Under the pieces are notes generated by a model. The model ran no database searches. It was not told where the DNA came from and saw nothing but the letters and a program-made list of their open reading frames with translations. Shown piece by piece: positions 24,557-34,218 of a stretch of DNA of 64,000 nt (positions are counted from its first letter, which is position 1; every line of letters begins with the position of its first letter). Source of the DNA: Flavobacteriales bacterium (GTDB taxonomy: Bacteria > Bacteroidota > Bacteroidia > Flavobacteriales_D > Crocinitomicaceae); assembly GCA_022361195.1 (NCBI GenBank), contig JAKSBJ010000232.1:62001-126000 (forward strand), written 5' to 3'. A program made the translations under genes and the position numbers.

Positions 24557-26587
24557 TTATTCAATGACCAATTTCTCAGTACTTACCTCATCACCAATGG
24601 TGATTTGAACCGAATAAAGACCCGCTTCAAAATAATTTACGTCCAGTGGTAAAAGTAATTTGCCATTTTGTTCTCCGTAATTTCTTTCAGAAACCAATTT
24701 GCCGTTAATATCAAAGATTTTAACCATTACATTTTCGCTTGTTGCTTCACCAATTGCAAGGGTAATAATATCCCGAGCAGGATTTGGGAATAAGTCAATT
24801 TTAGCTGATACAGCTTCATCTTCAATTCCTACATAACCGTTGTTAATAGCTTCCTGGACAGTAGATTTACAAGCATTATCAATTTGTCCTGTTGTATTAT
24901 TGATTAACATTCCAATGATGTGTAAACTATCCACATCCCACTCTTCTGGAATGGATATTACGAAGTTTTCAGTTACCACATCGCTTACTGAAACTGAAGC
25001 AGGGAATATTCCCGAAGCTCCATCAAAATCAGGCATAATAGTTCTGGCAACATGATCATATACCATATTGTCAGCTGGAACTGGATTTGGAAGATACTCA
25101 TAGCCTCCCATTGGTGTCCCCGTCGAATAATAATTCGCTTGATCATATCCTGAATCATTTCCAATAACACCATCTTCTGTAATTACTAATGCCAAATTAA
25201 AATCAGAACCTGTAGTAGCCATTTGGAACTCTGAACTAATTGAAACTAAGAGCTCATTTGTACCCATGTTGTAAAATGCTCCAGGAGTCAAAATTGCAGT
25301 TGGCAATGTTGATATTCGATCCAAAAACTCATCCTCAAAATATACAGGATCGGCACTATTCACTCTATCAATCATCCCATTTGGAAAACCTTCTGTAACC
25401 AATGTTCCCATTCCTGTATCATAATCAAAAACGGTCATAGGATCATCATTATGAACAGCTATACCAGCCCAAAAATCAGCATATTTATCATCCATAAATT
25501 CCATAAACACATGACCTCTTGGACACCATCCGCACCACGTCCCGGTCATCTCTTCCCCTACAACAACTCTTCCTTCGGCTGGTACAATTGGATTAAGGAG
25601 TATCGATTTTGAATCATCTGTTACATCATTATCTGCTCCGGTACCATTGACATTAGAAACAGTAGCAATAATTGGATTTTCTCCTCCAGCTAAAATGAAT
25701 GTTTCGGAAAGAGCGACATAACTATATGCCAAAGGATTAATGCTCAAGCCACTTATGCTTTCGGAAATTGTTGTACCATTATAAGAAACATCTATATCAA
25801 AAGAAGTAATTGTGGTAGTCCCCAAATTTCTTACTTTAACTCCAGGTTGAATCTCTGCTGAGGCCATACCTTTTAATTCATCAATTCCGGCCACAGCTGC
25901 ATTAACTAATGGTAATGAATAAGGGGTGTGATTGTAACTTATATCGTCAATATAATAACTAGCATATCCGTTTCCTCCGTCTGTAATACTATTAAAAGGT
26001 TGAATTTTGATTGCTGATATTTCGCTAATATTAGTTTGTACAATGCCTTGTGAAACTCCATCAATCAACAATTCCCAATCGTTGGTATTCAAATCAACTT
26101 CAAAACCTAACGTAAACCAAGTATCTGCCGGATAAGCTGTTGTTATTAAATCATCTCCGCCATTTTTTATCACCATTGTTTCGTCCTGGAATAATTGACA
26201 ACTCAGGAAAGTGTAATAATAATCAGCCCCCAGTTGAAAGCTAAAATATGCTCCCTCACCACTCTCTACGAACAATTTCATTTCAAAGCTAAAGTCACCC
26301 GTAGTATAAACATCATCAAAAGGAATTAAAACCTTTTGAGGGCCTCCAAATGGTTCGGCTGGAGTTGTTTGAAAATAAATAGATTTTGTCCCTGAAAAGG
26401 CATTTGCATCAGTTACTTGAACATCTACCTCACTTCCCGGAACTCCATCCCAGGTGGTCCAATCAGGCGATACAACTCCCATATAGTCACCTACAGCATA
26501 AGATTCAAAACTTTCAGACAAGAATTGTGCATTAGCTTTTCCTATTGGAAAAAGAATAAAAAGTATGATTACTAAGTTTCTTCTCAT
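24557..26587 (-). CDS. Omp28-like T9SS surface protein (copy 1)
   Basis: A 676-residue secreted protein. It has a signal peptide (ending KANAQF), a jelly-roll/lectin-like region (about 20-220: FESYAVGDYMGVVSPDW), an Ig-like linker, an Omp28-related thioredoxin-like region with WCGWCPRG near residue 355, and a C-terminal T9SS type A sorting domain (FPNPARDIITLAIGE). The CxxC is followed by the conserved FWAGIAVHNDDPM segment. I start at ATG 26587 rather than 27 bases upstream. It is a tandem paralogue of the gene at 26647-28671. A perfect terminator hairpin lies directly before it, so it is transcribed separately. The role of Omp28 proteins is not established. Confidence 0.85.
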   Translation of the reverse strand: MRRNLVIILFILFPIGKANAQFLSESFESYAVGDYMGVVSPDWTTWDGVPGSEVDVQVTDANAFSGTKSIYFQTTPAEPFGGPQKVLIPFDDVYTTGDFSFEMKLFVESGEGAYFSFQLGADYYYTFLSCQLFQDETMVIKNGGDDLITTAYPADTWFTLGFEVDLNTNDWELLIDGVSQGIVQTNISEISAIKIQPFNSITDGGNGYASYYIDDISYNHTPYSLPLVNAAVAGIDELKGMASAEIQPGVKVRNLGTTTITSFDIDVSYNGTTISESISGLSINPLAYSYVALSETFILAGGENPIIATVSNVNGTGADNDVTDDSKSILLNPIVPAEGRVVVGEEMTGTWCGWCPRGHVFMEFMDDKYADFWAGIAVHNDDPMTVFDYDTGMGTLVTEGFPNGMIDRVNSADPVYFEDEFLDRISTLPTAILTPGAFYNMGTNELLVSISSEFQMATTGSDFNLALVITEDGVIGNDSGYDQANYYSTGTPMGGYEYLPNPVPADNMVYDHVARTIMPDFDGASGIFPASVSVSDVVTENFVISIPEEWDVDSLHIIGMLINNTTGQIDNACKSTVQEAINNGYVGIEDEAVSAKIDLFPNPARDIITLAIGEATSENVMVKIFDINGKLVSERNYGEQNGKLLLPLDVNYFEAGLYSVQITIGDEVSTEKLVIE

Positions 26588-26595
26588 TACAAAAT

Positions 26596-26625
26596 AAAAA
26601 AGGGAATCAATCATGATTGATTCCC
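26596..26625 (-). terminator. Rho-independent terminator between the Omp28-like paralogues
   Basis: GGGAATCAAT at 26602-26611 pairs perfectly with ATTGATTCCC at 26616-26625 around CATG. Six T residues follow on the minus strand. It lies 21 bases beyond the stop of the second paralogue. Confidence 0.88.
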
Positions 26626-26646
26626 CAATTTAAAGACAATTTTGGT

Positions 26647-28671
26647 TTATTCAATAACCAATTTCTCAGTACTTATTTTATCACCAATGGTGATTTGAAC
26701 CGAATAAACACCAGCTCCAAAATAGTTTACGTCAAGTGGTAAAAGTAATTCACCATTTTGTTCTCCGTAATTTCTTTCGGAAACCAATTTTCCGTTAATA
26801 TCAAATATTTTAACCGTTACATTTTCGCCTGTTGCCTCACCAATTGCAAGGGTAGTTATATCCCGAGCAGGATTTGGGAACAAGTCAATTTTAGCTGATA
26901 CAGCCTCATCTTCAATTCCTACATACCCATTGTGAATTGCTTCCTGGACAGTAGATTTACAGGCATTATCAATTCGTCCTGTTGTAGTATTGATCAACAT
27001 TCCAATGATGTGTAATTTATCCACATTCCATTCTTCCGGAATAGTAATTACAAAGCTCTCGGTTACTACATCACTTGCCGAAACTGAAGCAGGGAATACA
27101 CCCGAAGCTCCATCAAAATCTGGCATAATGGTTCTTGCAACATGATCATACACCATATCGGCAGCTGGAACCGGATTTGGAAGAGACTCATATCCTCCCA
27201 TTTCTCCACTTCCTCCACCTGCATAATAGTTTGCCTGACTATAACCTGATCCTGTTCCAGTAATACTGTCTTCTGTAATTACCAGAGCTAAATTAAAATC
27301 AGTTCCAGTAGCTGCCATTTGGAATTCAGAGCTAATAGAAATCAATAACTCTCCTGTAGCAACATTATGGAATGCTCCTGGAGTTAAAATTGCCGTTGGA
27401 GGAATCACAACCCTCTCAAGGAAATCGAACTCAAATCCTGAAGGGTCCAGATCTGAACCTCTATCAACCAATCCACTTGGATAACCAGAAATTAAAGCTC
27501 CCATTCCGGCATCATATACTTCATGTACCATTGGATCTCCATTGTGAACGGCTACACCTGCCCAAAACTCTGAATATCTATCTTCCATTTCGTCCATAAA
27601 TACAGCCCCTCTTGGACACCATCCACACCAGGTACCTGTTCCTTCTTCACCAACAACCACCTTACCCTCGGCTGGTACAACCGGATCAAGTGTTATCGTT
27701 TTGGTATCGTCATCAGCATCTCCATCAGCACCTGCACCATTTACATTAGAAATAGTTGCGGTTAAATCCTTTTCTCCTGCAACCAAAGTCAAAGCATCAT
27801 TAAAAGGAACATCGTAAAACTCTAATGAAGCAATACTTACTCCTGTAATGTTCTCGGTAATTGTAGAACCATTATAAGAAACCTCCAAATCAAAAGAAGT
27901 AATGGTAGTTGTACCTAAGTTTCTAATTTTAACGGTTGGAACAACCTCCTGCGTAGCCAGGCCATTTAAGTCTTTAATTTGCGTTACAGCTCCATTAACA
28001 GCTGGCAAAACATAAGGTGTATGTGTGTACTGAATGTCATCTATATAGTAGCTAGCCAAGTCATTTCCTCCGTAGTTTGTATTAACTGGATACAGGTCTA
28101 AAGATGCAACTTGATTCACCTCATTCTGCACTACCCCTTGAGAAACTCCATCAATCAGCACTTCCCAATCATTTGTATTTAGGTTGATGTCTAAAGTCAA
28201 CGTAAACCAAGTATCCGTTGGGTAAGTAGTTGTCATCAAAACAGAAACACCATCGTCAATCACCATACTTCCATCTTGAATCATTGAACAATTCAATGCC
28301 CAAACAGCTCCAATTGTCGATTCAGCCTGAAAGTTGAAATACGCACCTTGTCCTGCATCAACGAAAATATCCGTTTCAAAAAAGAAGTCTCCTGTATTGT
28401 ATTCACCTCCAAAAGGAACAACAACATCTTGCGGTCCTCCCGTACTTGCGGTGGTAGAAAAATAAATTGATTTAGTTCCTGAAGAAGCATTTGCATCCGT
28501 CACCTGAACATCTTCCGCTCCACCTGTAGAACCACTCCATGTTGTCCAATCGGGAGAAGCTACTCCCATATAATCTCCTACACCATAGGATTCAAAATCT
28601 TCGGACATAGATTGTGCATAGATACCTCCAGTAAGTAAGGTAGCACCTACTAATGCGTAAATTTTTTTCAT
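26647..28671 (-). CDS. Omp28-like T9SS surface protein (copy 2)
   Basis: A 674-residue paralogue of the preceding gene with the same domain order: signal peptide (residues 1-19), jelly-roll region, Ig-like linker, Omp28 thioredoxin-like region with WCGWCPRG near residue 350 and AVHNGDPM, and a T9SS sorting domain FPNPARDITTLAIGE. The C-terminal quarter is close to identical to copy 1 in both protein and DNA, while the N-terminal half is more diverged, as expected from duplication followed by gene conversion or uneven selection. Function of the family is unknown; extracellular or outer-membrane location is supported by the signal and sorting domains. Confidence 0.85.
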   Translation of the reverse strand: MKKIYALVGATLLTGGIYAQSMSEDFESYGVGDYMGVASPDWTTWSGSTGGAEDVQVTDANASSGTKSIYFSTTASTGGPQDVVVPFGGEYNTGDFFFETDIFVDAGQGAYFNFQAESTIGAVWALNCSMIQDGSMVIDDGVSVLMTTTYPTDTWFTLTLDINLNTNDWEVLIDGVSQGVVQNEVNQVASLDLYPVNTNYGGNDLASYYIDDIQYTHTPYVLPAVNGAVTQIKDLNGLATQEVVPTVKIRNLGTTTITSFDLEVSYNGSTITENITGVSIASLEFYDVPFNDALTLVAGEKDLTATISNVNGAGADGDADDDTKTITLDPVVPAEGKVVVGEEGTGTWCGWCPRGAVFMDEMEDRYSEFWAGVAVHNGDPMVHEVYDAGMGALISGYPSGLVDRGSDLDPSGFEFDFLERVVIPPTAILTPGAFHNVATGELLISISSEFQMAATGTDFNLALVITEDSITGTGSGYSQANYYAGGGSGEMGGYESLPNPVPAADMVYDHVARTIMPDFDGASGVFPASVSASDVVTESFVITIPEEWNVDKLHIIGMLINTTTGRIDNACKSTVQEAIHNGYVGIEDEAVSAKIDLFPNPARDITTLAIGEATGENVTVKIFDINGKLVSERNYGEQNGELLLPLDVNYFGAGVYSVQITIGDKISTEKLVIE

Positions 28672-28814
28672 GTTTAATATTTTTTAAATTACAGCAAAAG
28701 TCAGATCGTTTAATGATTCGCCAATTTTACCGATCCAACTCAGAAATAGATAGATACCAAATCTATGAAATTAAATGTTCTATTACACCTTTAAAGAATA
28801 GGACTCTTGAATTC

Positions 28815-29561
28815 TTACCTTTTAATAAACTGTCCTATTTTAGAAATAGGTTTTCGGATAAAGGTCAATTTAGATGCTTTCAAGCCATTCATTTCCCAGG
28901 CTCTTCTATCTTCTTTATTCGCTTTAAGGCGATTTCCAATACTCACATTACTCTTCCCTCCTACTCGCATTTTAACGATGATTTTTGAAAGGTATTTGAT
29001 TGGAATCTTATGCTTATGAATGCTTCGGAGCATGAATTCATAATCTGCCGCTGATTTAAGCTCGAGTGTGTAGGCTCCAAATTTTTCGTAAACTTCTCTT
29101 TTAACGAAAAATGTTGGGTGCGGTGGCATCCAGCCCTTTACAAATGATCCTGGGACATAATCACCCGAAATCCACGTCCGTTTGACCTTAGTGGTATCTT
29201 GCTGATCGACATATACCAAATCGGCATACACCCCCATTGTATCTCCCCGAAATTTCTCCACAACAGCCTGCAATACCTCATCATCCGCATAAAAATCGTC
29301 TGAGTTTAAAATCCCGATAATATCTCCAGTCGCCAATGCTACCCCTTTGTTCATAGCATCATAAATACCTTGATCAGGCTCTGAAACCAGTTGTTGAACC
29401 TGATCTCCGAAAGACTTGATTATTTGTAAAGTATTGTCTGTTGAGGCTCCATCGACAATAATATATTCCAACTCAACTCCCTTTTGGGACAGAACAGACT
29501 CAATAGTATCTTTTATGGTTTCAGCCGAATTATAGGCTACTGTTATGATCGACACTTTCAT
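28815..29561 (-). CDS. Family 2 glycosyltransferase
   Basis: A 248-residue GT-A enzyme. The N-terminal nucleotide-sugar motif VSIITVAYNSAETIKDTIESV is followed by the first acidic motif YIIVDGASTDNT, DQGIYDAMNKGVALATGDIIGILNSDDFY (metal-binding DxD type), and a C-terminal acceptor region. It lacks a signal peptide and membrane spans. It is the last gene of the minus-strand polysaccharide operon and adds one sugar to a growing oligosaccharide; donor and acceptor are not predictable. Confidence 0.92.
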   Translation of the reverse strand: MKVSIITVAYNSAETIKDTIESVLSQKGVELEYIIVDGASTDNTLQIIKSFGDQVQQLVSEPDQGIYDAMNKGVALATGDIIGILNSDDFYADDEVLQAVVEKFRGDTMGVYADLVYVDQQDTTKVKRTWISGDYVPGSFVKGWMPPHPTFFVKREVYEKFGAYTLELKSAADYEFMLRSIHKHKIPIKYLSKIIVKMRVGGKSNVSIGNRLKANKEDRRAWEMNGLKASKLTFIRKPISKIGQFIKR

Positions 29562-29566
29562 TTCCC

Positions 29567-30115
29567 CTACTCCTCCATTTTTCGATCTCGAACATATTCG
29601 GCCGGATTTCCTCTGTAAATCTTATACGCATCCAAATCACTACTCGTCACTGAAGCTGTTGCCAAAATGGAATGAGAATGACATGTCACTCCACCTGTTA
29701 CAATTGATTTAGCACCAATCCAAACTCCATCTTCCAACTTAATATCTCCTACCATTAAATCGAATGAAGCCTTCTTATAATCATGATTCCCACAAAGCAG
29801 TAATGCTCCTTGCGAAATACATACATTTGAACCTATTTCCACCTCCCCTAAATTATCTATCCAAACTCCTTCTCCAATCCAGGTATAGTCTCCCACTTTC
29901 AACTTCCAAGGATACTTAATATTCACGCGAGGTTTAATAACAACTCCTTTACCTATTTTGGCTCCAAACAATCTTAAGACGAACTTCCTTAAACCTCCTA
30001 AAGGATTATAAGGATTGAGGATATAAAAGGCATTGAAAAAATACCATAATCCACGTTTCAATGGATTTCCAGGCTTGTACCAATCGTTGTTAAAGCTTGA
30101 AAGATCAGACGGCAT
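29567..30115 (-). CDS. WcaF/WcaB-like left-handed beta-helix acetyltransferase
   Basis: A 182-residue acetyltransferase of the hexapeptide-repeat family that O-acetylates a sugar in surface polysaccharides. The repeat region (about 50-110) shows the I/V-x-x-x-x-x steps, e.g. VVIKPRVNIKYP and GEVEIGSNVCISQGAL, then the active-site His in GNHDY and a C-terminal DLMVGDIKLEDGVWIGAKSIV. It follows the WcaF pattern of colanic acid gene clusters. The in-frame TTG at 30121 is rejected in favour of ATG 30115. It overlaps the next gene upstream by 11 bases. Confidence 0.88.
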   Translation of the reverse strand: MPSDLSSFNNDWYKPGNPLKRGLWYFFNAFYILNPYNPLGGLRKFVLRLFGAKIGKGVVIKPRVNIKYPWKLKVGDYTWIGEGVWIDNLGEVEIGSNVCISQGALLLCGNHDYKKASFDLMVGDIKLEDGVWIGAKSIVTGGVTCHSHSILATASVTSSDLDAYKIYRGNPAEYVRDRKMEE

Positions 30116-31256
30116 TTTCAAATAATTTTTTATTTGCCAACATTACTTCAGAATCAGAAATATGATCTTTAAAGTAATTGTAGCTGGCCCTTACCATGGT
30201 AATATAAGAAGTAAAATCCAGATCAATTCCTTCCTGAAGTGCTTTCACAAGGTTTTCAGGGTCATCAATATTCACATCCCAACCTACATCTTTAATTCGC
30301 AAATTCTTCCATGGAGTATTGGTTGATATAATTACCGGACAACCATTACTCCAGGCTTCGACAATAGCGTGGCCATAATTTTCATGCAAAGTTGGCAGCA
30401 CTAAAAAATCAGCATCAGCATAAACATGATGTAATTCACTAGGTCTTAAAACTCCTTTATAGGCAATTTTTATTTGGCCATGATCCTTAATCTCTTCTTT
30501 AAAGGAATCGTAATAGTCCTTTTCTTCGATATTACCATAGATATCAAAATAAGCTTCTGTATCTGTTTTACACTTTTTAAGACATTCGATAGCCAGTTTC
30601 AGATTCTTTTTACGGGCAATACGCGAAATAAAAACAAAGCGAATAACACCTGTCTTTTTTCGGTCCATGATATAATCTAAAGACAGCTTTTGACTCATCG
30701 GAATATTTTGAGCAATCACCACCTTGACACGATTTCCAAAGGCTTTTTTGATTTCTGCTTCCTCTTCAGTTGTAGAAGCATGCCAGGTTATTTTTCGATA
30801 AAGGCCTACCAATCTACTTAAACTTAAGAAAACCTTCTTTTTGGTTGCTTTAATCTGCAGTGCTCCTTTTCCTAACATTCCTCTTGGAGCAAGGATAACA
30901 GCAATATTTTTTCGACGGGCAATAGAAAGTGGAGTAAGCGTAAACAGCTTTGAAAAAAGGCTATTTAAATAAATAGCATCTGGCTGAATTTCCTTGATAT
31001 TTCCTTTGATGGATGAAGTATTGAGATTCTTTTTACTCATATACTTGATAAAAATATCCCCCTGGTCCATCCACTTATCGGTCTCAATTCCCTCATAAGG
31101 CTCCGTTTCCCCTAAATCGTAGGCAGAAGTGAGAATATAAAACTCAAAATCGTCCTTTAAAGCCGCAACAATATTTACGACCGAACGAATTGGACCTCCC
31201 GCCTTAAAGCCAGGTTCATACCAATCTATGCAAATAAGGATCTTTTTTTTATCCAT
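30105..31256 (-). CDS. Family 4 glycosyltransferase
   Basis: A 383-residue GT-B enzyme. The N-terminal donor-gate region is ICIDWYEPGFKAGGPIRSVVNI. The C-terminal nucleotide-sugar domain contains RIARKKNLKLAIE and the E-x7-E pattern HENYGHAIVEA. The genomic setting (upstream asnB and epimerase, downstream acetyltransferase and GT2) places it in surface polysaccharide assembly. It overlaps asnB by 8 bases. The ATG at 31256 is preferred to the in-frame TTG at 31259. Donor sugar unknown. Confidence 0.9.
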   Translation of the reverse strand: MDKKKILICIDWYEPGFKAGGPIRSVVNIVAALKDDFEFYILTSAYDLGETEPYEGIETDKWMDQGDIFIKYMSKKNLNTSSIKGNIKEIQPDAIYLNSLFSKLFTLTPLSIARRKNIAVILAPRGMLGKGALQIKATKKKVFLSLSRLVGLYRKITWHASTTEEEAEIKKAFGNRVKVVIAQNIPMSQKLSLDYIMDRKKTGVIRFVFISRIARKKNLKLAIECLKKCKTDTEAYFDIYGNIEEKDYYDSFKEEIKDHGQIKIAYKGVLRPSELHHVYADADFLVLPTLHENYGHAIVEAWSNGCPVIISTNTPWKNLRIKDVGWDVNIDDPENLVKALQEGIDLDFTSYITMVRASYNYFKDHISDSEVMLANKKLFENAV

Positions 31257-33120
31257 CAATTTGATTCTCCTTAATCCAATATCCTAAAACAACTAATGGC
31301 CAAAGTCTTGACCAACTTATGCTTTTGTGACCGGCGAGGAATTTTTTCCAGAGTTTGTCAAGCTCAGGAGCCGAAATATAATTGATCTTTTTAAGAACTT
31401 CAAGTTGTTCTTCACAGTACGACCTAAGTTCTTCTTTCATCCATTTTTCGTACGGCAGGACAAAGCCCATTTTTTCCCGATTATAAATACTCTCAGGAAT
31501 AAGGTCTTTGCAAGAATCAACCAAAAGTTTTTTAGGTGTAATCGGTTTCTTAATTTTATCTGAAACACCCAAAACATAACTGACCAATTCATGGTCGAGA
31601 AAAGGAACTCTTAATTCCAATCCATTTGCCATACTCATTTGATCTGCATCTCTCAACAAGACATTTTGCATATAAGTTGACATCTCTGCCACTGAAATTC
31701 GGGCCAAAGGCTGGAGGTTCCAACCTTCCGTTTTATAACCTACCAAATCGTGGACAATATTAAAACTACGATTTGGTGTTAATGGCGTTGACACCAATTT
31801 TTTGATTTGATCATCCATCAAAACTTGTCGATAAAATTGATAGATGTATTCCAAATCAAAGTACTGTAGTTTCAAAATCTCCTTAATCTTGGCCGATTCA
31901 ATAGTTCCCTTTAGTCCATGATATATTCCTGCCAAAGGCTTTCTCATGTAATATGGAAAACTATCCAACCACTTTTTAGCCTGTAGTTCAGGAATTTGGT
32001 TAAACACACTATAACCACCAAATAACTCATCACCTCCTAAACCAGAAAGTGCCATTTTAATTCCAGCCTCACGCGTCTTTTTAGAAACAACAAAGGTATT
32101 AGGTCCATCACCACTTGGGTGATCCATAAACGAAAGTGCGGTTGGAATCAAATCTTTAAATTCCGTTACACTTAATTCAATTTCGTGATGATTAGTTTGA
32201 TATCGTTGAGCTATTTCACGCGCAAAAGGAGCTTCACTAAAATCGTCCTCTTTAAATACCACTGAGAAAGTATCGACCTTATCCAACTGTTCTGCCATCA
32301 TGGCTACAATAATCGAACTATCGATTCCTCCCGACAAAAAGGCCCCAAAAGGGACATCAGCCGTAAGTCGACGTTCAACACTCTCGCTCAATTTGGTTCT
32401 CACTTTCTCCTGAACATCCGAAAGGGATAAACTCGCCTTTTCAAAATCTCGTGTTGGTGACCAATAAGTTCTAAATACCGTTCCCTCCTCTTCATTCAGG
32501 GTCATGGTTTGTCCCGGCATGAGCATATAAACTCCCTCAATGATAGTTTGTGGAGCATGCACCGTTTGATAACGCATGTAATCAATCAAACTTTCTTTTG
32601 AAAGTTTTTTGGGAATTAAACCCGTATTTAAAATTGATTTAATGGAGGAAGAAAATATTAATCGATCATCTGTTCGGTAGTAATAAAGTGGTTTAATTCC
32701 CAAACGGTCTCTGGCGATAAAGAGTTTTTTATCCAAAGAATCCCAAATGGCAAATGCAAACATTCCGTTAAACATCCGCAGGCAATTTTCTCCATATTTT
32801 ATATAAGCAGCTAGTACTACCTCTGTATCTCCTTTGGTTTGGTACGGATAATCGGCCAACTGAGATTTGATTTCCCGGTAATTATAAATTTCACCGTTAA
32901 AAACCATCACATAACGTCCATCGGCTGATTTAAAGGGCTGATTTGATCCTTTTTCAGGATCAATAATAGAAAGTCTTCGATGTCCTAAAACAATATGCGC
33001 ATCATCATACAACCCTTCGGCATCCGGACCGCGATGAGCCAGTGTTTCGTTCATTTTTTGAACAATGCTCGTATCAAACGAACGACCAGCATATTGGTAA
33101 ATTCCGTTAATTCCGCACAT
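31249..33120 (-). CDS. asnB: Asparagine synthase (glutamine-hydrolysing)
   Basis: A 623-residue AsnB-type enzyme. The Ntn amidotransferase domain begins with Met-Cys2 (MCGINGIYQ), so Cys2 is the nucleophile. The synthetase domain contains the PP-loop SGGIDSS near residue 265 and downstream SGLGGDELFGGY near residue 345. It makes an amide from an aspartate-like carboxyl group using ATP and glutamine. In polysaccharide clusters, homologues amidate sugar acids (for example a uronic acid) rather than make asparagine, which is likely here but not provable. The start abuts the epimerase stop with zero spacing. Confidence 0.92.
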   Translation of the reverse strand: MCGINGIYQYAGRSFDTSIVQKMNETLAHRGPDAEGLYDDAHIVLGHRRLSIIDPEKGSNQPFKSADGRYVMVFNGEIYNYREIKSQLADYPYQTKGDTEVVLAAYIKYGENCLRMFNGMFAFAIWDSLDKKLFIARDRLGIKPLYYYRTDDRLIFSSSIKSILNTGLIPKKLSKESLIDYMRYQTVHAPQTIIEGVYMLMPGQTMTLNEEEGTVFRTYWSPTRDFEKASLSLSDVQEKVRTKLSESVERRLTADVPFGAFLSGGIDSSIIVAMMAEQLDKVDTFSVVFKEDDFSEAPFAREIAQRYQTNHHEIELSVTEFKDLIPTALSFMDHPSGDGPNTFVVSKKTREAGIKMALSGLGGDELFGGYSVFNQIPELQAKKWLDSFPYYMRKPLAGIYHGLKGTIESAKIKEILKLQYFDLEYIYQFYRQVLMDDQIKKLVSTPLTPNRSFNIVHDLVGYKTEGWNLQPLARISVAEMSTYMQNVLLRDADQMSMANGLELRVPFLDHELVSYVLGVSDKIKKPITPKKLLVDSCKDLIPESIYNREKMGFVLPYEKWMKEELRSYCEEQLEVLKKINYISAPELDKLWKKFLAGHKSISWSRLWPLVVLGYWIKENQIDG

Positions 33121-34068
33121 CTAATCCAGATTCATCTGTGTTAAGAAAGTTGGCTCCTCAATCATTTTTCGGATACCTTCTTCAATCGTTACTAAATCAC
33201 GATCCAGGATACTTTTCATTTTTGAATTATCCGGTTGTCGTCGAGTCATATCACCATCTGGTAATGGATCCAAATGAATAATACGAGATTTACTGTTGGT
33301 AATTTCAATAATGAGTTTTGCCAAATCAATAATCTTAACAATTCTAGCTCCACCAATATTTACCACGTCGTTGACAAACAAGTTTTCATCTAACGATCGA
33401 ACTGTTGCTTCAATATTATCATCAACATAACAAAACGTTCTACTCTGCGATCCATCACCATAAATGGTCAAATCTTCATTCTTCATTGCAGAGTAAATGA
33501 AACGACTCATTACAAAGTCTTTTGTTTGATGTGGACCATAAGTATTAAAGAAACGGAAAACAGTATAATTTAGACCATACTCCTGGTGGTACGAACGACA
33601 AAAGGATTCCCCCACATTTTTTACAACTGCATAAGGAACTCTTGAGTTCAAAGGAGTTGTTTCTTCGTTTTGTGGAATAGTAACCGGCTCTCCGTATACC
33701 TCTGAAGAAGAGGAATAGAAAAAGCGTTTAACGCCTGTATCTTTAGAAAGTTCCAGTGTATTTTTAATTCCCTCAATATCTTCTAACACCAACAAAGGTT
33801 TAGCTTGTGTTCGCTTAACACCAACCACTGCAGCATAGTGAAAAACATAATCAAATTGCTTTGATTTCATCAAATCTGAGATCTGTTTGAAATCGTTAAT
33901 ATCAATTTGGTGAAAATCGAGATTGGGATGATTTAATTGAACTTTGGAAATGTCCCCGGTTGATAGATTGTCGGCTACGGTAACTTGTGTGTTTTGATCT
34001 TCTAACAACTTATTGGCCAATGCACTTCCAATATTTCCGGCACCTCCGGTAATCAGAATTTTTCTCAT
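33121..34068 (-). CDS. NAD-dependent sugar-nucleotide epimerase/dehydratase
   Basis: A 315-residue extended SDR enzyme. It has the N-terminal Rossmann motif ILITGGAGNIGSAL, a Ser-Ser-Ser triplet near residue 121 (FYSSSSEVYGEP) and the catalytic Tyr-x3-Lys in PYAVVKNVGE near residue 150. Enzymes of this type epimerise or dehydrate UDP- or dTDP-sugars. It is the first gene of the operon, and its stop lies directly against the start of asnB. Exact substrate cannot be fixed from sequence. Confidence 0.9.
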   Translation of the reverse strand: MRKILITGGAGNIGSALANKLLEDQNTQVTVADNLSTGDISKVQLNHPNLDFHQIDINDFKQISDLMKSKQFDYVFHYAAVVGVKRTQAKPLLVLEDIEGIKNTLELSKDTGVKRFFYSSSSEVYGEPVTIPQNEETTPLNSRVPYAVVKNVGESFCRSYHQEYGLNYTVFRFFNTYGPHQTKDFVMSRFIYSAMKNEDLTIYGDGSQSRTFCYVDDNIEATVRSLDENLFVNDVVNIGGARIVKIIDLAKLIIEITNSKSRIIHLDPLPDGDMTRRQPDNSKMKSILDRDLVTIEEGIRKMIEEPTFLTQMNLD

Positions 34069-34160
34069 TATCTATTGCAAATTCAGTCTAAAGGTAAGAT
34101 TTATCCGGCAACGCTCCGAATTAGTACCATAAATATTCCACAGAATATGTATCTTTCATT

Positions 34161-34191
34161 TTGATGGAATTGATAAATTTCCTTATTTTCG
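34161..34191 (+). promoter_or_regulatory. Promoter-like pair for the mannoside operon
   Basis: TTG at 34161-34163 and TATTTTCG at 34184-34191 are spaced by 20 bases. The -7 box differs from TAnnTTTG at one base. The GTG start at 34219 follows 27 bases later. Confidence 0.4.
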
Positions 34192-34218
34192 ACTCCCCTA
34201 CTAAACCGATTTAAATTC

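Noticed and set aside
24557-28671. Assembly duplication of the Omp28-like genes
   Set aside because: The two copies differ clearly in their 5' halves and in spacing sequence, so they are true paralogues.
28797-28839. Hairpin AATAGGAC/GTCCTATT at the end of the polysaccharide operon
   Set aside because: The loop is 27 bases, one arm lies inside the coding region and no T run follows, so it is too weak to call a terminator.
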